A stretch of DNA of 64,000 nucleotides from Acetobacteraceae bacterium (GCA_022842185.1 JALHQB010000009.1:1-64000); one strand, 5' to 3'; shown: positions 45,066-54,182, counted from the first letter of the stretch. A program made the numbers and translations. The notes: a model not told the origin generated them from the letters alone.

Positions 45066-45568
45066 TGATCGCCATCGCCGAGGCCACGCCGAACGACCGT
45101 ACGGCCCTGATGGTCCTGCTGTCCGAGATGGGCCGCTTCTATGCCGAACGCACCGATGTGGAACACCTCGCCCGCGCCGCCGAGGCGTTGACCACCCCCG
45201 GTGGCCGGGCGGGCCCCTTCTGCCTGCTGGCCCGGCTGCGCGACCTGCCGGCCGGCTTCGTCTCGATGTCGGGCTTCTTCCCCGCCTTCGACTTCAGTTG
45301 GGGGCTGCTGCTGAAAGACATATACGTCGCCGAGGCGCATCGCGGCGCCGGCGTGGGCCGTGCCCTGATGACCGAGGCGATGCGCTTCGCCACCGCCGGC
45401 CACTACACGCGCGTGGACTGGACGACGGATGGCACCAACGGCCGCGCGCAGGCGTTCTACGAAGGGCTGGGGATCGCGCCGTCGGGGAAGGTCTATTACC
45501 GCCTGACCGGCAGCGCGCTGAACGCGGCGGCCTGCGGTGACTGGCCCCCGGAAGGAGACGCGCCGTGA
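45065..45568 (+). CDS. GNAT-family N-acetyltransferase between two dehydratase subunit genes
   Basis: A 167-residue acetyltransferase. The acetyl-CoA binding turn EAHRGAGVGRALMTEAM near residue 105 and the downstream beta-5/alpha-4 region (VDWTTDGTNGRAQAFYEGLG) are those of GNAT enzymes. It is embedded between the alpha and beta dehydratase genes with overlaps on both sides (TGATG and GTGA). It may modify a partner subunit or a small molecule made by the operon; neither is shown. Confidence 0.88.
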   Translation: MIAIAEATPNDRTALMVLLSEMGRFYAERTDVEHLARAAEALTTPGGRAGPFCLLARLRDLPAGFVSMSGFFPAFDFSWGLLLKDIYVAEAHRGAGVGRALMTEAMRFATAGHYTRVDWTTDGTNGRAQAFYEGLGIAPSGKVYYRLTGSALNAAACGDWPPEGDAP

Positions 45569-46173
45569 CGCACCACATCCTGCCGATGCCGATCACCGAG
45601 GCGCAGGTGCGCAACCTGCGCGCCGGCGACACGGTGACGCTCGAGGAAACGCTGTATGGCATCCGCGACGCGACGCAGATCCACATGTTCGACCAGGGCC
45701 GGCGGACGAAGTTCGACCTGCGCGGCCATGCGGTGATCCACACCGCGCCCAACCTGCGCAAGGTGGACCGGTCCGGCACCAACCATTCGGGCTATGAGGC
45801 AGTGTGCGTCGGCACCACCACATCGGACCGTATGGAACGCTTCACCCGCCCGCTGATGGAACGCGAGGGCGTGCGCATCATCATCGGCAAGGGTGGTCTG
45901 CGCGACGGTTCGCTGGAGGCCTTCCGTGACATCGGCGGCGCCTATCTCGCCGTGGTCGGCGGGGCGGCGGCGCTGGAGACGACGTGGATCGAGGCGGTGG
46001 AGGATGTCGATCTCGACGACCTGAACCCTGAGGCGCTCTACAAATTCCGTATCAAGGGCTTCGGGCCGCTGCTGGTGGCGATGGATTCCCATGGCGGCAG
46101 CCTGTTTGCCACGGTGAATGCGGAAGCCGCCAGGCGTCGCCAGGCGGTGCTGGAAAAGCTGGGCGCGGCATGA
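45565..46173 (+). CDS. class I fumarase/tartrate dehydratase beta-type subunit
   Basis: A 202-residue protein equivalent to the C-terminal swivelling domain of class I fumarase, or the beta subunit of tartrate dehydratase. GRAVIHTAPN-like HAVIHTAPNLRK (about residue 54), the TSDRMERF segment and HI-loop KGGLRDG fit. The GTG start at 45565 overlaps the GNAT stop, and GGAAGGAGA is a strong ribosome site. It should pair with the alpha gene at 44157. Confidence 0.87.
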   Translation: MTHHILPMPITEAQVRNLRAGDTVTLEETLYGIRDATQIHMFDQGRRTKFDLRGHAVIHTAPNLRKVDRSGTNHSGYEAVCVGTTTSDRMERFTRPLMEREGVRIIIGKGGLRDGSLEAFRDIGGAYLAVVGGAAALETTWIEAVEDVDLDDLNPEALYKFRIKGFGPLLVAMDSHGGSLFATVNAEAARRRQAVLEKLGAA

Positions 46174-46334
46174 TGGTGCTGCTTCCCCTGTACTTGTTCC
46201 TCCAGGTCCTCCCGCCGCCGTTCGGGCAGATCGTGTCCATGCTGGTGCTGGGCACAGCCTCGGGCGGTATCGACCATGCGATGCCGGCGGATTGCAACTG
46301 CGGCGTTCCAGAACATCCGCGGGGACCGCGATGA
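46170..46334 (+). CDS. 54-residue small protein between dehydratase and flavoprotein genes
   Basis: A 54-codon ORF (ATGA overlap with the upstream stop at 46170, ATGA overlap with the downstream start at 46331). The N-terminal half is hydrophobic (MMVLLPLYLFLQVLPPP, then a second stretch IVSMLVLGTASGG), which suggests a membrane protein; the C-terminal half is polar with a CNC. No homologue is recognised. The double overlap is what makes it likely real. Confidence 0.6.
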   Translation: MMVLLPLYLFLQVLPPPFGQIVSMLVLGTASGGIDHAMPADCNCGVPEHPRGPR

Positions 46335-48052
46335 TCGAACGCCGCCAGACCGATGTGCTGATCCTGGGCGCCGGTGGCGCCGGGCTGCTCGCCGCGCTGC
46401 ATGCGAAGGACACCGCGCCTGATCTGGACGTGACCATCGCGGTGAAGGGCTTGCTCGGGAAGTGCGGCTGCACGCGCATGGTCCAGGGCGGCTACAACGT
46501 CGCCATCGCCGATGGTGATTCCGCCGAGCGCCACTTCATGGACACGCTCGATGGGGGCAAGTGGCTGAACGACCAGGACCTCGCCTGGACTCTGGTGGTT
46601 GGCGCGCAGCGGCGCATCCGGGAATTGGAGAACCGCTGGGGCTGCTTCTTCGACCGCAACGCGGATGGGTCGATCCACCAGAAGGCCTTCGCCGGGCAGA
46701 CCTTCGACCGCACCGTGCACAAGGGCGACCTGACGGGCATCGAGATCGTCAACCGCCTGGCAGAACAGGTCTGGGCGCGCGGCATCAACCGCATGGAGGA
46801 ACACCGCGCGGTGTCGCTGGTTCGCAGCGCGGACGGTTCGCGCCTGTCGGGCGTGCTGCTGATCGACATGCGTTCAGGCGGGCTGGTTTTCGTGCAGGCG
46901 AAGGCCGTACTGCTGGGCACGGGCGGCGGCCCGACCATGTACAAGTACCATACGCCATCGGGCGACAAGGCCTGCGACGGCATGGCGATGGCGCTGCGCG
47001 CCGGCCTCGCCTTGCGCGACATGGAGATGGTGCAGTTCCACCCCACCGGCGTGCTCGCCGGCCCCGGCACGCGCATGACCGGCACCATCATCGAGGAAGG
47101 GCTGCGTGGCGCTGGCGGCTACCTGCTCGGCGGTGACGGCCAGCGCTTCATGCACAAATACGATCCGCGGCTGGAACGCGCGACGCGCGACATTGTATCC
47201 CGGTCCATGCAGCGCGAGATCCTCGCCGGCAACGTCAACGATGCCGGCGGGCTGTGGATCGAGATGGCGCATCTCGGCCCCGACCGCGTGGCACGCGAAT
47301 TCAAGGGCATGGTCGAACGCTGCGCCGACAATGGCTTCGACCTGGCCGGCGGCCGCGTGCCGGTGGTCCCCACCGCGCATTACATGATGGGCGGGCTGGT
47401 GTTCCGCGCCGATGGGTCCACCGACCTTCCCGGCCTGTTCGCGGCGGGCGAGGACACCGGTGGCGTGCATGGCGCGAACCGGCTGGGCGGCAATGGCGTG
47501 GCAAACTCCACCGTGTTCGGCGGCATCGCCGGGGACAGCATGGGCGCCTGGGTGCCGCGGCATGGGGCTTTCGTCGACCCCGACCCGACCGCGCTGGACG
47601 AAGCGACCGCCTTCATATGTGCGCCCTTTGCGCGGCCCGCGCGCAACCTCTCGCCGATCCGCGACGCGCTGCTGGACCTGATGTGGGACAAGGCGGGCAT
47701 CCTGCGCGATGCGGCGGGCCTGTCCGAAGCCGCCGCCGGGCTGGAGGCGCTGGAAGCCGAGACGGATGCCGCCGGCGTGGATGGCCACGACCGCGCCTTC
47801 AACCTGACCTGGCATGATTGGCTGAACCTGAAGTCGCAATTCCTGGTCAGCCGCGCCATCGTCGCCGCCGCGCAGGCGCGCGAGGAATCACGCGGCGCCC
47901 ATTGGCGGGAGGACTTCCCGCACACCGCGCCCGATGCGGACGGCCTCGCCGCCACCCGCATAACCTTGGCGGGCGGCGCGGTCGCGCTCGACTGGCAGCC
48001 CGTCGCCTTCGCCCGGCTGCGCCCTGGCCAGACGCTGCTCGCCGCAGAATGA
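46331..48052 (+). CDS. succinate dehydrogenase/fumarate reductase-like flavoprotein
   Basis: A 573-residue FAD protein of the SdhA/FrdA family. The dinucleotide motif GAGGAGLLAALHA is at about residues 13-25, FHPTGVLAG and PTAHYMMGG are substrate-site segments, and GVHGANRLGGNGV closes the FAD domain. At the place where SdhA and FrdA have the His-Thr that anchors FAD covalently, this protein has Cys47-Thr48 (KCGCTRMVQGG). It should work with the Fe-S and anchor subunits at 41950-43417, although it is the last gene of the unit. Its start overlaps the small ORF (ATGA). Confidence 0.87.
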   Translation: MIERRQTDVLILGAGGAGLLAALHAKDTAPDLDVTIAVKGLLGKCGCTRMVQGGYNVAIADGDSAERHFMDTLDGGKWLNDQDLAWTLVVGAQRRIRELENRWGCFFDRNADGSIHQKAFAGQTFDRTVHKGDLTGIEIVNRLAEQVWARGINRMEEHRAVSLVRSADGSRLSGVLLIDMRSGGLVFVQAKAVLLGTGGGPTMYKYHTPSGDKACDGMAMALRAGLALRDMEMVQFHPTGVLAGPGTRMTGTIIEEGLRGAGGYLLGGDGQRFMHKYDPRLERATRDIVSRSMQREILAGNVNDAGGLWIEMAHLGPDRVAREFKGMVERCADNGFDLAGGRVPVVPTAHYMMGGLVFRADGSTDLPGLFAAGEDTGGVHGANRLGGNGVANSTVFGGIAGDSMGAWVPRHGAFVDPDPTALDEATAFICAPFARPARNLSPIRDALLDLMWDKAGILRDAAGLSEAAAGLEALEAETDAAGVDGHDRAFNLTWHDWLNLKSQFLVSRAIVAAAQAREESRGAHWREDFPHTAPDADGLAATRITLAGGAVALDWQPVAFARLRPGQTLLAAE

Positions 48053-48118
48053 CCGCATAGGGCCTTTCTTCACCTTCATCCGTCAGGCTGCGCTTCCTCT
48101 GTAACGCCCGGATGTTCC

Positions 48119-50077
48119 ATGACCCTCAGATCGATCGGCTCGCGCATCGCGGCTGCCGCCACGGCGATCGCGCTGCTCGCCTGCGTCGGCTTCGGCGCCA
48201 TCGTCCTGCTGCACAATGAAGCGGCGACCTCGGCGCGCACCGAGGAAACGCTGGCGCAGGCGCGCGCCGGCTTCGATGCAGCGCTCGCCGCGGAATCGCG
48301 GGAACTGGCGAGCCTCGCCGACAGCCTTGCCTCCCTGCCACCGGTCATCGATGCGCTGGCGCGGCAGGATCGTGCCGCCATGCTGGCCCTGCTGCGCGAC
48401 AGCCAGGCCCGGGTGGAACCCAGTGGCAAGCGCCTCAACGTCCATGCCGCTCCGGCGGTGAATTTCCTGCGCGTCTGGCGCCCCGAGCAGAATGGCGACG
48501 ACATCTCCGCGCGCCGCCGCACCGTGACCGAGGCAGTCCGGACCGGTACCACCCAGGAGGGCCTGGAACGGGGCGTACGCGACGTCAGCATCTTCGGTGT
48601 CGCCCCGATCCGCGGCGCCAATGGCGTGCTCGGCGTGGTCGATGTCGCGCTGAACCTGACACCCGCCGTGCTCGACCGCATGCGGGGGGCGATCGGCACC
48701 GACATCGCCGTGCTGCGCGCCACCGAACAGGGATTCGAATCGCTGGGCAGCACGCTGGCCGGCGTCAGCCTGGCATCACCGGAGGCGCGCACCGCCGCCA
48801 TGCGCGGCCAACGGGTGCGCGGCGCGGTCGATGCCAATGGGCGTCACTACGAAGTCCTGTCCTTCCCGCTGCGCGACGTCGCTGGCCAGGCGATCGGCGT
48901 CGTCGAACTCGCCATCGACGGCGCGGCGGCCAGTGCCGCCCGCGCCGAGGTGATCCGCTTCGTGTTGATCACCGCCGCGGTGCTGCTGACCATCGCCATC
49001 CTGCTCGGCCTGCTGGTCGCGCGGTCCATCGCGCGGCCGGTCACGGCCCTGACGGTGCGGATGCAGTCGCTCGCGGCGGGCGACCTCACCGCCAGCGTGC
49101 CGGGCCGCGACCGGGCGGATGAGATCGGCGCCATGGCGCGCACGGTGGTGGTGTTCCAGCAGGGTCTCGCCGAGGCCGAACGCCTGCGTGCCGAACAGGC
49201 CCAGGCCCGCGCGCGGGAGGAAGCGGCGCGTCGCGAAGCGACCCATGCGCTGGCCGCGGAAGTCGAACGCTCGCTCTCGGGCATCGCCACCGGCTTGGCC
49301 ACCGCGGCGGGCGGGCTGGCGGAAGCCGGCACGCGCCTGACCACGGCAGCCGAACGGTCGGGCCATGCGGCGGATGAGACCGCCGGCGGCGTCGCCAAGG
49401 CATCCGAGAGCGTGCAGACCGTGGCGGCCGCGACCGAGGAACTCGCCACCTCCACTGCCGAGATCAGCCGTCAGATCACCGAGGCCGCCTCGGTCGCGTC
49501 CGAGGCCGCCCAGCAGTCGCGCACCACGGACAGCACGGTGCAGTCGCTCGCCGAGGCGGCGGCGCGGATCGGCGACGTGGTACGGCTGATCAGCGACATC
49601 GCCGGGCAGACCAACCTGCTGGCGCTGAACGCGACGATCGAGGCGGCGCGTGCCGGCGAGGCCGGCAAGGGCTTCGCGGTGGTGGCGTCGGAGGTGAAGA
49701 ACCTCGCCGGGCAGACCGCCCGCGCGACGGAGGAGATCGCCGGGCAGATCACGGCGATGCAGGCGGCGACCAATGCCTCGGTCCACGCGGTCCGGGCGAT
49801 CGGTGAGACGATCCAGCGCATGGACAGCGTGGCGACCGCCATCGCCGCCGCCATCGAGGAACAGGGCGCGGCGACGCGGGAGATCGCGCGCGCCGTGCAG
49901 CAGGCGGCCGAGGGCACGTCCGGCGCGTCGGCATCGGCAGGTCGCGTGGCGGAGGAGATGGGCGATACCGTGACCTCCATCCGCGGCGTGTCCGATGGCG
50001 CGGCCGAAGTGCGGCGGCAGGGCGACGGGTTGCGCGATGCGGTGGCGCGGTTGATCGGCGGGCTGCGCGCCGCGTGA
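48119..50077 (+). CDS. methyl-accepting chemotaxis protein
   Basis: A 652-residue chemoreceptor. First membrane segment at about residues 8-30 ([22 protein letters not shown]), a periplasmic sensing domain to about 275, a second membrane segment (about 278-302), a HAMP region to about 350 and a long signalling coiled coil. The hairpin tip motif [21 protein letters not shown] is near residue 495 (split here to keep it short) and interacts with CheA/CheW. The ligand is unknown. No che genes are nearby. Confidence 0.92.
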   Translation: MTLRSIGSRIAAAATAIALLACVGFGAIVLLHNEAATSARTEETLAQARAGFDAALAAESRELASLADSLASLPPVIDALARQDRAAMLALLRDSQARVEPSGKRLNVHAAPAVNFLRVWRPEQNGDDISARRRTVTEAVRTGTTQEGLERGVRDVSIFGVAPIRGANGVLGVVDVALNLTPAVLDRMRGAIGTDIAVLRATEQGFESLGSTLAGVSLASPEARTAAMRGQRVRGAVDANGRHYEVLSFPLRDVAGQAIGVVELAIDGAAASAARAEVIRFVLITAAVLLTIAILLGLLVARSIARPVTALTVRMQSLAAGDLTASVPGRDRADEIGAMARTVVVFQQGLAEAERLRAEQAQARAREEAARREATHALAAEVERSLSGIATGLATAAGGLAEAGTRLTTAAERSGHAADETAGGVAKASESVQTVAAATEELATSTAEISRQITEAASVASEAAQQSRTTDSTVQSLAEAAARIGDVVRLISDIAGQTNLLALNATIEAARAGEAGKGFAVVASEVKNLAGQTARATEEIAGQITAMQAATNASVHAVRAIGETIQRMDSVATAIAAAIEEQGAATREIARAVQQAAEGTSGASASAGRVAEEMGDTVTSIRGVSDGAAEVRRQGDGLRDAVARLIGGLRAA

Positions 50078-50200
50078 CGTCGGGCTTGACTTGGCGCGGG
50101 CGGTTTCGCATCGTCCGCGCCGAGGGGATGTCCGCGATCACCCCGTGAGGCTCCGGCCGAAGCATCGCGTCCAGAACTCCTATTTGGAGAGGACGCCATC

Positions 50201-51019
50201 ATGCCGGCCCCCACCATCGTCACCGTCCAGCAGCTTGCCCGGCGCATCGGGCTGCCCGATGCCCCCGTCCTCATCGATGTGCGCACGCAGGAAGACGCGG
50301 CGGCCGATCCGCGATCCCTGCCGGGTGCGATCCGGCGCGGCCATGCCGATGTGTCGGCATGGGCCGGCGCCTTCGCCGGGCGCGACGTCGCGGTCATCTG
50401 CCAGAAGGGATTGAAGCTCAGCCAGGGTGTGGCCGCCTGGCTGCGCCATGCGGGCGCCACGGCGGAATCCGTCGAAGGCGGCTTCGCGGCCTGGCGCGAT
50501 GCCGGGCTGCCTCTGGTCGCGCCGGACCATGTGCCGTCGCACGATCCTGACGGGCGCACCCTGTGGGTGACGCGGGCGCGGCCCAAGGTGGATCGCATCG
50601 CCTGCCCGTGGCTGATCCGGCGCTTCGTCGATCCTTCCGCCGTATTCCTGTTCGTGGCGCCGAGTGAAGTTGCCGCCGTCGCGGACCGCTTTGGCGCGAC
50701 GCCTTTCGATGTCGAGGGCGTCTTCTGGTCGCATCGCGGCCCGCTCTGTACCTTCGACGTCATGCTCGACGAATTCGCGCTGCATACCCCCGCGCTCGAT
50801 CGGCTCGCACTGATCGTGCGCGGGGCGGATACCGCGCGGGCGGACCTTGCGCCGGAAGCGGCAGGTCTGCTGGCGGCGTCGCTCGGCTTGTCGCGCATGC
50901 ATCGGGATGACCTGGTGCAGCTTGAGGCCGGACTGTCGCTGTATGACGCCTTCTATCGCTGGGCGCGCGATGCGACCGACGAGATCCACAATTGGCCAGC
51001 CCCCGGGAAGCCCGCATGA
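50201..51019 (+). CDS. rhodanese-ChrB fusion protein (chromate resistance)
   Basis: A 272-residue protein. Residues about 8-108 form a rhodanese domain with active-site Cys67 (VICQKGLKLS); the remainder is the ChrB C-terminal domain (TRARPKVDRIACPWLIRRFVDP; then the DVEG, CTFDVML segments), found next to chromate transporters. GGAGAGGA precedes the ATG. The stop overlaps chrA (ATGA at 51016-51019). Likely supports chromate or other oxyanion export. Confidence 0.87.
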   Translation: MPAPTIVTVQQLARRIGLPDAPVLIDVRTQEDAAADPRSLPGAIRRGHADVSAWAGAFAGRDVAVICQKGLKLSQGVAAWLRHAGATAESVEGGFAAWRDAGLPLVAPDHVPSHDPDGRTLWVTRARPKVDRIACPWLIRRFVDPSAVFLFVAPSEVAAVADRFGATPFDVEGVFWSHRGPLCTFDVMLDEFALHTPALDRLALIVRGADTARADLAPEAAGLLAASLGLSRMHRDDLVQLEAGLSLYDAFYRWARDATDEIHNWPAPGKPA

Positions 51020-52338
51020 CCACATCCGCCTTCCCCACCTTCGCCCAGGCCCTTCGCGTCTGGCTGCGCGTCGGCCTGCTGTCCTTCGGCGGGCCGGCTG
51101 CACAGATCGCCGTGATGCACAGGGAAGTCGTGGATGAGCGCCACTGGGTCTCGGATGTGCGGTTCCTGCATGCGCTGAACTTCTGCATGCTGCTGCCGGG
51201 GCCGGAGGCAACCCAGCTGGCGACCTATCTCGGCTGGCTGATGCATGGGGTGAAGGGCGGCATCGCGGCCGGCGTGCTGTTCGTGCTGCCGGGTGCGGCG
51301 GTGATGCTGGCACTGTCGATCATATACGCGACGCTGGGCGAGGTGCCGATCGTCGCCGCGCTGTTCTTCGGCCTGAAATGCGCGGTTCTGGTGCTGGTGG
51401 TGGAAGCGCTGCTGCGCGTCGCCAGGCGCGCATTGCATGGCGCTCCGGCCTGGGCGCTGGCGGGGGCGGCCTTCGTCGCGCTGGCCGCCTTCGCCGTGCC
51501 CTTCCCCGTCGTGGTGCTGGCCGCCCTGGCGATCGGGTATGCCGCGCCCGGCGCCTTCGCCGCCGGTGGACACGGCAAGGCGAAGGATGGTCCACCGGCT
51601 TTGCTGGACGCGGCGCTGGCGGCCGACCCCGAACGCATCAGCCGCATGACCGCGGCCGCGCGGCGGGCCGGGCTGATCACGCTGGCGCTGTGGCTCTGGC
51701 CGGTCGTGCTGCTGATGGGCGCGGGGGTGTATGGCGACATCGCCTGGTTCTTCTCGAAGATGGCGGTCGTTACCTTCGGCGGTGCCTATGCCGTGCTCGC
51801 CTATGTCGCGCAGGAAGCGGTGGAGCATTACCGCTGGTTGACCGCGCCCGAGATGTTGGCCGGGCTTGGTCTGGCGGAGACGACGCCCGGGCCGCTCATC
51901 CTGGTGTTGCAGTTCGTCGGCTTCCTGGCGGGATATCGCGACAGCGGCATCCTGGGTGGCATCGGCGGCAGCCTGCTGACGCTGTGGGTCACCTTCGCCC
52001 CGTGCTTCGCCTTCATCTTCCTCGGCGCGCCCTTCGTCGAACGCATGCACGACCAGCCGCGACTGAAGGGCGCGCTGGCCGGCGTGACGGCGGCGGTGGT
52101 GGGCGTCATCGCCAACCTCGCCCTGTGGTTCGGGCTGCGGGTGATCTTCGGGGAGGTTCAGCGCGTGCCGGTCGGGCCGGCGGTGTTCGACCTGCCGGTG
52201 TGGTCAACCCTGCAACCCGCGGCGCTGGCGCTGGCGCTGCTGGCGGGGGTGCTGCTGTTCGGCTTCAAGCTGGGGCTGGCGCGGGTGTTGGCGGTGTGCG
52301 CCGTGGCGGGGTTGGGGGTGTCATTGCTGGGGGGGTGA
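51016..52338 (+). CDS. chrA: chromate transporter ChrA
   Basis: A 440-residue efflux transporter of the long-chain, two-half ChrA (CHR) family. Conserved PGPEATQLATYLGW in the first half and TTPGPLILVLQFVGF in the second are the family motifs; FSFGGPAAQ-like LSFGGPAAQIA is near residue 20. About ten membrane segments. It is translationally coupled to the rhodanese-ChrB gene. A two-hairpin module begins immediately after its stop. Confidence 0.92.
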   Translation: MTTSAFPTFAQALRVWLRVGLLSFGGPAAQIAVMHREVVDERHWVSDVRFLHALNFCMLLPGPEATQLATYLGWLMHGVKGGIAAGVLFVLPGAAVMLALSIIYATLGEVPIVAALFFGLKCAVLVLVVEALLRVARRALHGAPAWALAGAAFVALAAFAVPFPVVVLAALAIGYAAPGAFAAGGHGKAKDGPPALLDAALAADPERISRMTAAARRAGLITLALWLWPVVLLMGAGVYGDIAWFFSKMAVVTFGGAYAVLAYVAQEAVEHYRWLTAPEMLAGLGLAETTPGPLILVLQFVGFLAGYRDSGILGGIGGSLLTLWVTFAPCFAFIFLGAPFVERMHDQPRLKGALAGVTAAVVGVIANLALWFGLRVIFGEVQRVPVGPAVFDLPVWSTLQPAALALALLAGVLLFGFKLGLARVLAVCAVAGLGVSLLGG

Positions 52339-52339
52339 C

Positions 52340-52393
52340 TTGGAGGGGTTCCACCCCTCCAAACCTCCCCGCCAGGGGCCAACGGGCCCCTGG
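52340..52393. terminator. two-hairpin module, copy 3
   Basis: Hairpin 1 (52340-52362) pairs TTGGAGGGG with CCCCTCCAA over 5 bases; hairpin 2 (52372-52393) pairs CCAGGGGCC with GGCCCCTGG over AACG. It starts 2 bases after the chrA stop and lies before the convergent gene end at 52417. Confidence 0.65.
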
Positions 52394-52416
52394 ACCGCGG
52401 GCGTTTGGTGCCCGTT

Positions 52417-54015
52417 CTACCGCGCCGCCTTGCGGATGTTCCATGCAAGGATCGTCCCCGGCATCGCCAGCACGCCCGAAATGCGCGGGCTGATGGCCGA
52501 GGGGAGATACCACTGCCCATAGGGCACATACGGCACCAGCCGATACGCGCTGGTCTGCAACTCATCCAGGATGCGCTGCCGTTCCGCCGCGTTCGCCGCA
52601 TAGGGGAAGGCATCGATCAGCGCCTGATGCGCAGGGTCGCAAGGCCAGCCCGGCCAGGCCCGCTCACAACTCGCCTGCATCGGCACATTGCCGACCGGGT
52701 CCGATGCGCCAAGCCCATTCCAGAAGGTCAGCCCGATATTCCACCCGCCTTCGGATGGCGGGCGGCGGTTGGCGCGGCGCCCGGCCATGGACGCGAAATC
52801 CATCGCCTGCACATCCGTGCGGAAGCCCACCGACTGCATCTGCTGCGCCAGCACCAGCGTGGCGGCATGGACGAAGGGGTTGTCGGTCGGGTCCATCATC
52901 ACGACAGGCGTGCCGTCATACCCGGCTTCGCGCAGCAGCGCGCGCGCACGGTCCCGCGCGGCGGGAGACCCCAGCCCCGCCGGCACGCCGGCCTGCGTCT
53001 CCTGCGGGGAACCACACACGAAGAAGGCGTGACAGACCTGGTACAGCGCCGGGTCGGGGAACATCGCCTGGAGGATTTCCTCCTGGTCCACCAGCAGCAT
53101 CAGCGCCTCCCGCACACGGGCGTCGTTGAAGGGCGGCTGGATGTGGTTCATCCGGATCATGCCCGGCGCGCCCAGCGTGTTGGTGCGGACAATCCGCATC
53201 CCGCGCCGCTGCAGCATGGGCAGGAAGTCCACGCCCGGGCTTTCGATGTAATCCAGTTCCCCCTGGATCAGTGCCAGCACCGCCGTCTGCGCATTGGCGA
53301 TGTTCAGCCATTCCACCCGATCGACATGCGCGACCTTGCCGCCGGCGGTGCCCGATGCCGGCTCGGACCGCGGCACGTAGTTCGGGTTGCGCCGATAGAC
53401 CACGCGCGACCCCGCCACCCATTCATCCCGCACGAAGATGAAGGGGCCGGACCCGATGGTGTCCGTGATGGCGGTGAAGGGGTCGGTCGCCGCGATGCGC
53501 GCGGGCATGATCGCCGGCATGTTGCCGGCCGGCTTGGACAGCGCATCGAGCATCAGCCCATAGGGCCGGCGCAGCCGCCATACGATGGTCTTGCCGTCCG
53601 GCTCGGCCTCCAGCGCCTCGGTGATCGCGATGATCTGGCGGCCATGCGGGTCCCGCGCGCCCCAGCGGCGCAGGGATGCCACCACATCCGCGCCAGTGAC
53701 AGGCGCGCCGCCATGGAAGGCCAGCCCGTCACGCAGCGTGAAGCGCCACGTCAGCGCGTCTTCGGACACCGAGAAGGCGCCAACCATCTGCGGCTGCGGG
53801 CGCTGATTTTCATCGCGGCCGAACAACTGGTCGTAGATCATATGCGCGTGGGATTGCACGACGCCGGCGGTGGTGTTGATCGGATCCAGCGTCTGCAGAT
53901 CCGCATTGGGGACCATGCGCAGGATGCGCTCGGGCGGGATGGGCTGCGCGGCGGCCGGCAGGCCCACCATGACGCTGGCTGCCATCAGCAGGGCGCGGGC
54001 GGTGCGGATCATCAT
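52417..54015 (-). CDS. peptide/nickel-type ABC substrate-binding protein
   Basis: A 532-residue extracytoplasmic binding protein of the DppA/OppA (SBP_bac_5) family. A Sec signal ends at about residue 24 (LPAAAQ). Typical segments: LQTLDPINTTAGVVQSHAHMIYDQLF near the start of the mature part, then WRFTLRDGLAFHGGAPVTGADV. It faces a second SBP gene across 167 bases. No permease or ATPase gene is adjacent on this strand. Confidence 0.92.
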   Translation of the reverse strand: MMIRTARALLMAASVMVGLPAAAQPIPPERILRMVPNADLQTLDPINTTAGVVQSHAHMIYDQLFGRDENQRPQPQMVGAFSVSEDALTWRFTLRDGLAFHGGAPVTGADVVASLRRWGARDPHGRQIIAITEALEAEPDGKTIVWRLRRPYGLMLDALSKPAGNMPAIMPARIAATDPFTAITDTIGSGPFIFVRDEWVAGSRVVYRRNPNYVPRSEPASGTAGGKVAHVDRVEWLNIANAQTAVLALIQGELDYIESPGVDFLPMLQRRGMRIVRTNTLGAPGMIRMNHIQPPFNDARVREALMLLVDQEEILQAMFPDPALYQVCHAFFVCGSPQETQAGVPAGLGSPAARDRARALLREAGYDGTPVVMMDPTDNPFVHAATLVLAQQMQSVGFRTDVQAMDFASMAGRRANRRPPSEGGWNIGLTFWNGLGASDPVGNVPMQASCERAWPGWPCDPAHQALIDAFPYAANAAERQRILDELQTSAYRLVPYVPYGQWYLPSAISPRISGVLAMPGTILAWNIRKAAR

Positions 54016-54031
54016 GCTGGGCGTCTCCAGG

Positions 54032-54061
54032 TTGCGCCGAAGGGTGACGCGGGCCTATTAT
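54032..54061 (+). promoter_or_regulatory. sigma-70-type promoter candidate for the rightward SBP gene
   Basis: TTGCGC (54032-54037), an 18-base spacer and TATTAT (54056-54061). The -10 element matches TATAAT in five positions. The transcript would have about 115 bases before the ATG at 54183. Confidence 0.45.
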
Positions 54062-54084
54062 GGACCGTTCGCTACAGAATTCAA
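54057..54084 (-). promoter_or_regulatory. sigma-70-type promoter candidate for the leftward SBP gene
   Basis: Reading left, TTGAAT (complement of 54079-54084), a 16-base spacer and CATAAT (complement of 54057-54062). The -10 overlaps the -10 of the rightward promoter base for base, so the two are mutually exclusive if both are used. Confidence 0.45.
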
Positions 54085-54182
54085 AGCCGCCCGGAGGCGA
54101 CCGGGCACAGGATCAAGGAAGCAACTTGCGAGGCGCCCGCCCCATGCCATGCTGCCCCAACCAGCAGGATCGGAGAACGCCC

